From the NCBI GenBank assembly GCA_937924675.1, contig CALEVL010000308.1:1-64000 (forward strand): 64,000 nt of DNA, given 5' to 3'. A program made the translations under genes and the position numbers. Of the stretch, positions 34,620 through 42,325 are shown one piece after another. The notes under the pieces are model-generated. The model did no database searches and had not been told where the DNA came from. It saw only the letters and a program-made list of their open reading frames with translations. Each line of letters begins with the position of its first letter. The first letter of the stretch is position 1. Source of the DNA: an uncultured Ignavibacteria bacterium. Lineage in GTDB: Bacteria; Bacteroidota; Ignavibacteria; Tepidaquicellales; Tepidaquicellaceae.

Positions 34620-35786
34620 ATGAAAATTGATATTAAGGAGAATCCAAAGGAAGCATTCACAAAATCCGAACTGCCTTTCGATTCCGTATATGCCGGCGGG
34701 GAAGTAGCTGATGAAGGAATAGGAATTCATGTCAGGCAGTCAACACTAAGAAAGATCGAAGATTATCTTTCAGGAGATAAGAGTAACGAACTTGGCGGTG
34801 TACTTGTCGGGGACCTTTGTGAAACCAATTCCGGAGAGAGATTTGTCAGGATTGACAATATGATAATTGCCCTTCATTCAAGTTCATCTTTGTCTCGTCT
34901 CACATTCACTCACGATACCTGGGATTACATTAACAAAGTACTTGAGGAGGAACACTCAGGAAAAAAGATACTGGGATGGTTTCATTCACATCCGGGGCAT
35001 ACAGTTTTTCTTTCAGGGCATGACATGTTTATTCATGAGAATTTTTTCAACCTTCCTCACATGGTTGCCTATGTGTTTGATCCGACTATCCGCGACAGAG
35101 GATTTTTCAAATGGAAAGACAATGAGGTTGTCAAGGCTAACGGCTTTCATATCTATGATAATGACGGCGGAGAGAGGATTCACGAAATTATGGCACCTCC
35201 GGCTAAAGAATTGCCAATAGATGATGAACTGCTCAACAAAAAGATTAAAAGCGGGAGATTGGATATTTTGAAAAGCATACTCGTAGCATTGAGTTTATTT
35301 AGCTTTCTGGTGACCGCCTTTCTGGCATACAATTACATAGATCTTAGCAAGAAACTAAATACAATTTCTGACCTAAGAGAAGAAGTCGGTGATCTGAAAG
35401 CAAGGCTTGATGTAATAGCCCCGGTAGCATCCATTGAGAAAGATCAGAATTCACAGGCAAATAAGAAGAATATTGGATGGTCAAAGGATACGATAATAAA
35501 GAAAGATGACGACACTCCAAAAATTTCTGATACAAAGATTGAAAAAGTGAATAATGAAATTGCAGTTAATAACGAGACCCAAAAGAATACGGAAGAAGTT
35601 TCAAAAACCGTTCCAAAGACGAATGTGAAAAAGTACACTATTAAGAGCGGGGATACACTTGAAAAGATCTCCATCGCTCATTACGGCAGCCGTGAAGGAA
35701 TAGAGATTATAATGGCACATAACAGTATCAAAGACAGAGCTTCAATAAAAATTGGACAGACAATTGAGATTCCGGTTAAGGATTAA
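34620..35786 (+). CDS. JAMM/MPN-domain isopeptidase-like protein with TM helix and LysM
   Basis: This 388-residue protein has an unusual layout. Residues about 35-180 form a JAB1/MPN domain with a complete JAMM zinc site: Glu57, then His122-x-His124-x7-Ser132-x2-Asp135 (G-W-F-H-S-H-P ... L-S-G-H-D). A single TM helix (216-240) follows a Lys/Arg-rich stretch. A coiled coil, an acidic/Lys/Asn/Thr-rich linker and a C-terminal LysM domain (338-385) come next. The absence of a signal peptide and the positive charge before the helix put the JAMM domain in the cytoplasm and the LysM in the periplasm. I chose the ATG at 34620, with TGGAG just upstream. JAMM proteases remove ubiquitin-like modifiers; an E2-like gene follows 15 bp later. 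Confidence 0.85.
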   Translation: MKIDIKENPKEAFTKSELPFDSVYAGGEVADEGIGIHVRQSTLRKIEDYLSGDKSNELGGVLVGDLCETNSGERFVRIDNMIIALHSSSSLSRLTFTHDTWDYINKVLEEEHSGKKILGWFHSHPGHTVFLSGHDMFIHENFFNLPHMVAYVFDPTIRDRGFFKWKDNEVVKANGFHIYDNDGGERIHEIMAPPAKELPIDDELLNKKIKSGRLDILKSILVALSLFSFLVTAFLAYNYIDLSKKLNTISDLREEVGDLKARLDVIAPVASIEKDQNSQANKKNIGWSKDTIIKKDDDTPKISDTKIEKVNNEIAVNNETQKNTEEVSKTVPKTNVKKYTIKSGDTLEKISIAHYGSREGIEIIMAHNSIKDRASIKIGQTIEIPVKD

Positions 35787-35801
35787 GATGAGGAAAATAA
35801 T

Positions 35802-36335
35802 ATGAGCCCAAGACACAGAAGACTTGTATCAGATTTCAGAAAGATGAAAGAAGAATTTTCCAATCACCCTTTCATAAGTTTCACAAATGATGAGCATGAG
35901 TTACCCCCTCAAAGATACATTGTAAATTTCAGGAACATAAAAGGATTGCGGCTTGTGCAGAACGAGGACAGGAAGGAGCTTGAGTTCTTGAATGATCATA
36001 GTTTTGAAATTTACCTGCATTCTGATTATCCAAGACTTAAGCCTCAGTGCAATATGATTTCCGAAATTTTTCATCCAAATTTCAGAATGGCATCACCAAA
36101 TGATATCTGCATAGGTGATTACTGGGCTTCAGGTGAAACACTGGTTGACATTATTTATCAGATTGGGGAAATGATCATGTACCAAAGCTATAATGTAACC
36201 AGTCCGTTAAATGGCATAGCCGCAAAATGGGCAAAGGAAAACAAGGATCTGTTTCCGCTTGACAAGACCGGTTTAAGGCAAGGTGAAATTGACATAGACC
36301 TTCACGAAGAGAGCGATAAAATTACCATACTTTGA
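35802..36335 (+). CDS. E2 (ubiquitin-conjugating enzyme)-like protein
   Basis: This 177-residue protein reads as a UBC fold. Strands lead into F-E-I-Y-L-H-S-D-Y-P (68-77). Then come the H-P-N triad at 91-93, a candidate active cysteine at 103 in D-I-C-I-G, Trp108, and an alpha-2/3 region with S-P-L-N-G-I-A-A-K-W (134-143) ending N-K-D-L-F. These match E2 landmarks (HPN, cysteine a few residues on, the P-L-N helix start). The HPN-to-Cys gap is nine residues, slightly longer than in classical E2s. GAGGAAA precedes the ATG. It is paired with the JAMM-LysM gene. No E1 or ubiquitin-like gene is in the window. A non-catalytic UEV-like role is possible, but the cysteine is present. Confidence 0.78.
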   Translation: MSPRHRRLVSDFRKMKEEFSNHPFISFTNDEHELPPQRYIVNFRNIKGLRLVQNEDRKELEFLNDHSFEIYLHSDYPRLKPQCNMISEIFHPNFRMASPNDICIGDYWASGETLVDIIYQIGEMIMYQSYNVTSPLNGIAAKWAKENKDLFPLDKTGLRQGEIDIDLHEESDKITIL

Positions 36336-36339
36336 AAAT

Positions 36340-36873
36340 ATGCTGAGACAATTCAAAAATATCACACCCGTAACAGGAGATGAAGTTTTTGTTGCCGATA
36401 ATGCAACTGTCATTGGTGATGTTAAGATTGGTAATGAAACAAACATTTGGTTTGGTGCAGTGATACGAGGTGATGTGAATTCAATAAGGATTGGCAACAG
36501 AACCAATATACAAGATGGTTGTGTGCTTCATGTTTCAGGGGAAAAGTTTTCGCTGAATATTGGAAGTGATGTAACGGTTGGCCACAATGCTACAGTACAT
36601 GGTTGCATAATAGAAGACAGAGTTCTGATAGGAATGGGTTCAGTGATTCTCGACGGCTCATTTATTTCTTCGGATTCTGTAATAGCGGCAGGCGCAGTCG
36701 TTAAGGAAGGCTTTCATGTTCCTTCAGGAGTGTTGATTGCCGGAGTACCGGGCAAAATAGTCAGAGAGCTGACTCAGGAGGAGATTGCGGGAATTTTGGA
36801 GAGCGCAGAACATTACGTAGAATTGTCTAAACACTATTCTGTAGAAAGCCAGCAGATACAAAGGCAGAATTAA
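36340..36873 (+). CDS. Gamma-carbonic-anhydrase-like hexapeptide protein
   Basis: This 177-residue left-handed beta-helix protein has hexapeptide repeats such as I-G-D-V-K-I and I-G-N-x-T-N-I. The zinc histidines of the gamma class are present: His64 (V-L-H), His82 (V-G-H) and His87 (T-V-H). R-G-D near 43-45 is the family trimer-interface motif. Members (YrdA, CaiE, Cam-like) are carbonic anhydrases or of unsettled activity. It starts four bases after the E2-like gene; whether it has a functional link to it is unclear. Confidence 0.9.
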   Translation: MLRQFKNITPVTGDEVFVADNATVIGDVKIGNETNIWFGAVIRGDVNSIRIGNRTNIQDGCVLHVSGEKFSLNIGSDVTVGHNATVHGCIIEDRVLIGMGSVILDGSFISSDSVIAAGAVVKEGFHVPSGVLIAGVPGKIVRELTQEEIAGILESAEHYVELSKHYSVESQQIQRQN

Positions 36874-36962
36874 TGTTGAAAATGTACATGCATATTTATA
36901 TTTTGATTACCACACTCTTTGTAAGTGAAATAGAGAGTACTCTTAATTCAACAATCTAAAAA

Positions 36963-37382
36963 TTGGCAAGAGCAGAAATTTCCGCAGAAGAAATAAAGAG
37001 CATCGAAGAGCTTTTCGGAAAGGAGTTTGAAATTTCAGACAATTGCAGGTCAATAAAACTTGAGAATCTCAGGACTAACGGAACTATTAGTCTGGATATA
37101 TTCTCTGATGCCGGCGGAAGTATTCTGATTTCAGTTTACACTAGTAATTCACACCTTCAGTTGCAGAATTGCTCCAGAGCAATTGTAAGCAATATGCTTG
37201 AAGAGGTAATATTTATTTCGGAAAAAGATTTACAGATCTCCGGTTTAATAATTTCCAAGCAAGGGGATTGTTCAATGTATGCTTGTGTTGACAGGAAGCT
37301 GTTAAGTACTGACTTCACTGAACTAAGTTCTGAAAAACTTCTTGCCGCCGTAGCATTGTCCGTAGCAGAATCAGAAGATTAA
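36963..37382 (+). CDS. Uncharacterised protein, alpha-beta
   Basis: This 139-residue protein is not recognised. A helix (7-21) is followed by strands (28-66), a helix (69-84), another strand pair (86-110) and a final helix (121-135). There is no signal peptide or membrane helix. The only possible start after an in-frame stop is the TTG at 36963, without a clear ribosome site. The gap before it holds a perfect 10-bp palindrome, AGAGTACTCT (36934-36943). It could be a partner of the E2/JAMM pair or simply a housekeeping gene of the ybeY side of the run. Confidence 0.7.
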   Translation: MARAEISAEEIKSIEELFGKEFEISDNCRSIKLENLRTNGTISLDIFSDAGGSILISVYTSNSHLQLQNCSRAIVSNMLEEVIFISEKDLQISGLIISKQGDCSMYACVDRKLLSTDFTELSSEKLLAAVALSVAESED

Positions 37383-37419
37383 TACTTCACTTCATTATTA
37401 TCCGCTAAGATAGTAAATT

Positions 37420-37869
37420 TTGAAACTCATTCTGAATTGTTCAGCAGATTGTACAAATTCTGTGATAAGGAAGGGAATCTTAAGGAATAACATAAGGTTT
37501 ATTGCCGGTGCGATGGAAACCGGGGAATCTGTAAAGTTTGGTACCATTGAGATTAATTTGATAAATGCAGCTGAATTGAGAATGTACAATAAGCAGCATC
37601 TGCAACATGATTATGAAACAGATATATTAACATTTGATTTATCGGATGGAAAACAAGCTGAAGGCCAGATTTTGATTTCGTGGGAGAATGTAATGGAGAA
37701 TTCAGTTAGATTCAGAACGGATTTTGAAAATGAACTTCATAGAGTCATAATACATGGTCTGCTTCATCTATCCGGATTTAATGACCTTGATGAAAATCAG
37801 AAGAAGCTAATGCGTAAAAAAGAAAACGAATATTTAAAACACCTTGATAATGCAGGAAAAGGTAATTGA
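37420..37869 (+). CDS. ybeY: Endoribonuclease YbeY (16S rRNA maturation)
   Basis: This 149-residue single-strand-specific metallo-RNase acts in 16S rRNA 3'-end processing and ribosome quality control. The motif H-G-L-L-H-L-S-G-F-N-D gives His112 and His116. The classical third His (G-x-D-H) is replaced by Asn121-Asp122, as I recall from other Bacteroidota YbeY proteins, where Asp may serve as ligand. T-D-I-L-T-F upstream is also typical. The start is TTG. It overlaps the Smg-like gene by 20 bp. Confidence 0.9.
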   Translation: MKLILNCSADCTNSVIRKGILRNNIRFIAGAMETGESVKFGTIEINLINAAELRMYNKQHLQHDYETDILTFDLSDGKQAEGQILISWENVMENSVRFRTDFENELHRVIIHGLLHLSGFNDLDENQKKLMRKKENEYLKHLDNAGKGN

Positions 37870-38305
37870 AATAATAGTCATCATCCTCAATGAAATGCGA
37901 AGCAGCAAAGGACTTAAGGATATTGATGTAAAGAAGCTGTCAAGTGAGGGCTATACAGATGCAGAGATCAATACTGCATTTGCATGGATTTTTTCGAAAC
38001 TGGATTCAGGAGACGAAATCCTTCAGGCTGAAGAGGCAAGATCGGGGTCCCACAGAGTGTTTCATCCTGTCGAGAAAAAGATTCTCAAGAAAGATGCAAT
38101 AGGTTATCTTATACAACTGAAGGAGCTTGGGATCTTAACTGATTCAGATATTGAAGGAGTAATTGACAGACTCTTGTCATCAGGTTACCAGAAAGCCGGA
38201 GCTGCTGAAGTAAAAATGGTTGTCAGCTCAATGCTTTTTGATCCTGACAGTTTGTCTGAAATGAAAGGAAAGCTGCTTCTTCAAAACAACGACACGGTTC
38301 ATTGA
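37850..38305 (+). CDS. Smg/DUF494 family protein
   Basis: This 151-residue helical protein matches the Smg (DUF494) layout: an N-terminal E-I-I-V-I-I-L-N-E helix, L-S-S-E-G-Y-T-D-A-E-I-N-T-A-F-A-W-I near 26-43, and later I-G-Y-L-I-Q-L-K-E-L-G-I-L and D-I-E-G-V-I-D-R. The function of the family is not established. In many bacteria it neighbours dprA or topA; here topA follows after 50 bp. I prefer the ATG at 37850 to the in-frame TTG at 37844. Confidence 0.75.
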   Translation: MQEKVIEIIVIILNEMRSSKGLKDIDVKKLSSEGYTDAEINTAFAWIFSKLDSGDEILQAEEARSGSHRVFHPVEKKILKKDAIGYLIQLKELGILTDSDIEGVIDRLLSSGYQKAGAAEVKMVVSSMLFDPDSLSEMKGKLLLQNNDTVH

Positions 38306-38355
38306 AATTTGAATGACAATTTGAAAACATTTTACGAGGTAATTTAATACAAAAG

Positions 38356-40701
38356 ATGAAAGAGAAATCACTGGTAATTGTTGAATCGCCTTCAAAAGCA
38401 AAGACTATTAACAAATATCTTGGAAAAGATTTTGTAGTTGAAGCAACAGTGGGACACATAAAGGACCTGCCAAAGAGCAAGATCAATGTTGATATAGATA
38501 ACAATTTTGAACCTACTTTCCAGATCATTCCCGGAAAAGAGAAGATCATTGAATCTTTGCGAAGAATTGCAAGCTCTTCCGGGAAGATATACATAGCTAC
38601 TGACCCTGATCGTGAAGGAGAAGCTATAGCATCTGACATTGCTGATGAAATTGTTAATGATAAGAGCAAATTGTACAGAGTTCTTTTCAATGAGATCACT
38701 AAAACCGGTGTTCAGCAGGCGATGAATGCCGCCAGAAAGATTGATGAGAACCTGGTTCAGGCGCAGGTTGCCAGAAGAGTCATGGACAGGATCTTAGGAT
38801 ATAAGGTGAGTCCGTTCCTTTGGAAAACATTTTACTTCGGACTTTCAGCAGGCAGGGTTCAATCTGTTGCGCTGAAAATTATTTGTGACAGGGAAGACGA
38901 AATAGAGAAATTCAATCCGAAAGAATACTGGTCAATAGAAGGACTCTTTTCGAAGCCTTCAGGGAAAAGCAGTTCATTCAGAGCTAAGCTTTATAAGATC
39001 AATGAAGACACTCTTAAGTTTGACGGTGAAAAACCGTGCATCTCAAGTTTGGATGAAGCTCATAAGATACTTCAGGAACTGGAAAACAATAAGTTCCGGA
39101 TCACAGAGATCAATGTAAAAGAAGTAAAGAGAAACGCTCCGGCGCCTTTTACAACCAGTGTTCTTCAGCAAACAGCTTCTTCAAGACTTGGTTTTTCTCC
39201 AAAGAAAACCATGATGCTTGCGCAAAAACTTTACGAAGGAATTGAAGGTAATAAGGAAGAAGGTCTCGTTGGCTTAATCACATATATGAGAACTGACTCT
39301 ACACGTGTCAGCAAGGAGGCATCTGATACAGCAAGAGAATTCATCAGGAATATTTACGGTGAAGATTATTTGCCGGGTGAAACAAAAGTATTTAAATCAA
39401 AGAAGAGTGCTCAGGATGCACACGAAGCGATAAGGCCTACCGATATCAACAGACGACCGGAGGAAATGAAGAAGCTTGGCAAAGATCTGCATGCGCTTTA
39501 TGATCTCATCTGGAAAAGATTTGTTGCTTCGCAAATGTCAAATGCTGTTCTGGATCAGAAGACAGTCATAATAAAAGCTATCTCTCCAAGAGGAGAAAGG
39601 AATATTTATCTTTTCAAAGCAACCGGAAGTGTTCTTAAGTTCAGCGGCTTCCTCAAAGTATATGAGGATGTGAAAGATGATACAACAGATAAACCTGATA
39701 CTGTCGAAGATGACGAGGAACTTACTCTGATTCCGGCAGATCTGAATATTGATGATATGCTCAAAGCAGTTTCACTCAACAAAGAACAGCATTTCACCAA
39801 GCCTCCTCCGCGATACACTGAAAGCAGTCTCATAAAGCAGCTGGATAAGCTTGGAATTGGAAGGCCGAGTACATTTGCAAACATAGTATCAACAGTCATT
39901 GACAGGAAATATGTTGATGTAATAGAGAAGAAACTTCATGCTACAATTCTCGGAAGAACTGTAAACAAGATATTGTCTAAACACTTTGAAGATGTAATCA
40001 ATGTGAACTTCACTGCAAAGATGGAGGAAGAGCTTGATACTATTGCAAACGGCGACAGTACATATCATAAGGTGATGAATGATTTTTATAATCCGTTCAG
40101 CAAAGACCTTGCGCAGGCAGAAGCAATTGCAGTTGAGATAAAAAAGGGACTTGTTGAAAAGACCGATGTTGACTGTCCTGAGTGCGGTGCTGAAACAGGA
40201 GCTAAGATGGTGAAGAAGTGGAGCAGAAACGGACAATTCCTTTCATGTGAAAATTTTCCTAAATGCAAAGGAGCTTTACCACTTGTTGCACCTGATGAGA
40301 AAGATGTTGAGTCAGCCAAAGGATTGAAATGCGATAATTGCGGCGGAGACATGATGCTGCGTGTCGGCAGATTTGGCAAGTTCTATGGATGTATCAATTA
40401 TCCAAAATGCGATGGCATCAAACCTTTTACGCTTGGGATAAAATGTCCCAAGTGCGGTGAGGGTGAGATTCTTATGAGAAAAGCAAAGAAAGGGAGATCA
40501 TTCTACGGTTGCACAAAATACCCTAACTGCGATTTCATCAGTAATGCTTTGCCTGTTATGCAGCCATGTACTGAATGCAGCAGCAAGTATCTGGTAAAGA
40601 AATCAACTAAGAAGGATGGTGATTACCTGGAGTGCCCTGTTTGCAAAGCAAGATATCCTCTAAAAGAATCCAAAGAAGAAAAGGAAAAGATTGCAGAATA
40701 A
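38356..40701 (+). CDS. topA: DNA topoisomerase I
   Basis: This 781-residue type IA topoisomerase relaxes negative supercoils. The TOPRIM domain opens with V-E-S-P-S-K-A-K-T-I (9-18) and has D-P-D-R-E-G-E-A at 83-90. The active-site Tyr310 is in I-T-Y-M-R-T-D-S. The C-terminus (about 600-775) carries four zinc-ribbon modules with C-x2-C ... C-x4-C or C-x2-C spacing. They start C-P-E-C-G, C-D-N-C-G, C-P-K-C-G and C-T-E-C-S, a fairly large set. It overlaps the Tat-signal TldD gene by 11 bp. Confidence 0.97.
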   Translation: MKEKSLVIVESPSKAKTINKYLGKDFVVEATVGHIKDLPKSKINVDIDNNFEPTFQIIPGKEKIIESLRRIASSSGKIYIATDPDREGEAIASDIADEIVNDKSKLYRVLFNEITKTGVQQAMNAARKIDENLVQAQVARRVMDRILGYKVSPFLWKTFYFGLSAGRVQSVALKIICDREDEIEKFNPKEYWSIEGLFSKPSGKSSSFRAKLYKINEDTLKFDGEKPCISSLDEAHKILQELENNKFRITEINVKEVKRNAPAPFTTSVLQQTASSRLGFSPKKTMMLAQKLYEGIEGNKEEGLVGLITYMRTDSTRVSKEASDTAREFIRNIYGEDYLPGETKVFKSKKSAQDAHEAIRPTDINRRPEEMKKLGKDLHALYDLIWKRFVASQMSNAVLDQKTVIIKAISPRGERNIYLFKATGSVLKFSGFLKVYEDVKDDTTDKPDTVEDDEELTLIPADLNIDDMLKAVSLNKEQHFTKPPPRYTESSLIKQLDKLGIGRPSTFANIVSTVIDRKYVDVIEKKLHATILGRTVNKILSKHFEDVINVNFTAKMEEELDTIANGDSTYHKVMNDFYNPFSKDLAQAEAIAVEIKKGLVEKTDVDCPECGAETGAKMVKKWSRNGQFLSCENFPKCKGALPLVAPDEKDVESAKGLKCDNCGGDMMLRVGRFGKFYGCINYPKCDGIKPFTLGIKCPKCGEGEILMRKAKKGRSFYGCTKYPNCDFISNALPVMQPCTECSSKYLVKKSTKKDGDYLECPVCKARYPLKESKEEKEKIAE

Positions 40702-42322
40702 TATAGGCGAAGATTTGAACAGAAGAGATTTTATAAGGAATACTGCCGCAGGATGTTGTGGCGCCTTAATGGGTGGAAATCTGATTGCGAATGCAGTTTC
40801 CGAAGGAAGCAAAGTGAGAGCATCAAGTTCATCTGAACTCGGTGACTTCCTGAAATTGAGCAATGACGATTACAGAAAGTTTGCTGACACGGCAATCTTT
40901 ACAGCTGAAAGGAACGGAGCAAAATATTCCGACTTCCGCCTTTGCAGAAACCGGAATCAATCAGTATCGGCAAGAGAAGACAGAATTCAGAGTATTTCAG
41001 ATTCTAACAGTATTGGATTCGGAGTAAGAGTTCTCGTCAACGGTACCTGGGGTTTTGCATCAAGTCATGTTGTCAACGAAGAGACTGTTTCAAGTATGAC
41101 TAAGCTTGCCTGCGATATGGCAAAGGCAAACTCAGTCTTACAGAAAGTACCTGTAGAGCTTGTTCACACTCCGTCATATACCGACAAGTGGTCAACTCAA
41201 ATAAAGATCAATCCTTATTCAGTTTCAATTTCCGAAAAGACAGAACTGCTTCTTGAGTTTAACAATATCGCTTCTGTGAACGGTGCCAGTTTCTGCGACT
41301 CGTTCATGTGGCTGATCAATGAATGGAAGCTGTTTGCTTCATCGGAAGGTTCTTTCATAGAACAGAATCTTTACAGAACATATTCGCAAGTTACTCCCAC
41401 AATTCTGGATAAGTCAACCGGTGAGTTTGCATCACGAGAAACACTATTCGCACCTATGAGCAAAGGATACGAATATTTTGAAGATCATCCGTTTGAAGAA
41501 GAAATAAAGACTGCAGTTGAACATGCAAAAATGAAATTGTCGGCTCCTTCGGTAACTCCGGGTAAGCGGGATTTAATACTTCATCCTACTAACCTTTGGC
41601 TTACAATCCACGAATCATGCGGACATCCAACAGAACTCGACAGAGCTCTTGGCTATGAAGCCAATTATGCAGGAACAAGTTTTATGACACCGGATAAACT
41701 TGGCAAACTTCAATACGGATCTGAGCTAATCAATATGGTGGCTGACAGAACGCAGGAGTTTGGCCTGGCTACTAGAGGTTATGATGATGACGGAGTCAAG
41801 ACAACGGAATGGAATATTGTTAAAGACGGGATATTTGTTGATTATCAGACAACCCGTGACCTTGCCCCACTTATTGGAAACGACATTTCGTATGCTTGTT
41901 CTTATGCAGACAGCTGGAATAAATTTCCGATCCAAAGAATGCCTAATGTTTCACTTCAACCGGGAAAGAACAAAAAATCATTGGATGATCTGATCTCTGA
42001 AACAGAAGATGCTATCTTAGTATTTGGTGACGGAAGCTGGAGCATTGACATGCAAAGATTCAATTTTCAGTTTACAGGACAGGAGTTCTGGGAAATAAAG
42101 GACGGCAAGAAGACCGGCATGCTGAAAGATGTTGCTTATCAGGGGAACACAGTTGACTTTTGGAACTCATGTGATGCACTATGCAGTGAAGATGAGTATT
42201 TTCTTGGCGGTTCACTGTTTTGCGGCAAAGGTGAACCGGGGCAGATATCACCTGTGAGTCACGGTTGTGTTCCGGCAAGATTCAAGGATGTTAATATTCT
42301 GAATACGAAATCTCAAATCTGA
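40691..42322 (+). CDS. TldD-type metalloprotease with Tat signal
   Basis: This 543-residue TldD/PmbA-family protein has the HExxxH zinc motif H-E-S-C-G-H at 307-312 and a typical C-terminal TldD domain. The N-terminus carries a twin-arginine signal (N-R-R-D-F-I-R-N at 10-17, then a hydrophobic Ala/Gly stretch), so it should be exported folded. The start is a TTG at 40691 inside the end of topA; there is no later Met that would keep the Tat motif. E. coli TldD/TldE is a cytoplasmic peptidase pair acting on microcins and CcdA. The PmbA-like partner follows after three bases. Confidence 0.88.
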   Translation: MQNNIGEDLNRRDFIRNTAAGCCGALMGGNLIANAVSEGSKVRASSSSELGDFLKLSNDDYRKFADTAIFTAERNGAKYSDFRLCRNRNQSVSAREDRIQSISDSNSIGFGVRVLVNGTWGFASSHVVNEETVSSMTKLACDMAKANSVLQKVPVELVHTPSYTDKWSTQIKINPYSVSISEKTELLLEFNNIASVNGASFCDSFMWLINEWKLFASSEGSFIEQNLYRTYSQVTPTILDKSTGEFASRETLFAPMSKGYEYFEDHPFEEEIKTAVEHAKMKLSAPSVTPGKRDLILHPTNLWLTIHESCGHPTELDRALGYEANYAGTSFMTPDKLGKLQYGSELINMVADRTQEFGLATRGYDDDGVKTTEWNIVKDGIFVDYQTTRDLAPLIGNDISYACSYADSWNKFPIQRMPNVSLQPGKNKKSLDDLISETEDAILVFGDGSWSIDMQRFNFQFTGQEFWEIKDGKKTGMLKDVAYQGNTVDFWNSCDALCSEDEYFLGGSLFCGKGEPGQISPVSHGCVPARFKDVNILNTKSQI

Positions 42323-42325
42323 CAA

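Noticed and set aside
34620..36335. CBASS type II anti-phage operon
   Set aside because: No CD-NTase, E1-E2 fusion or effector gene is present, and the JAMM protein is membrane-anchored with LysM, unlike Cap3.
38223..38699. 158-codon frame on the minus strand
   Set aside because: It lies opposite the smg-like gene and the TOPRIM region of topA and reads as a shadow.
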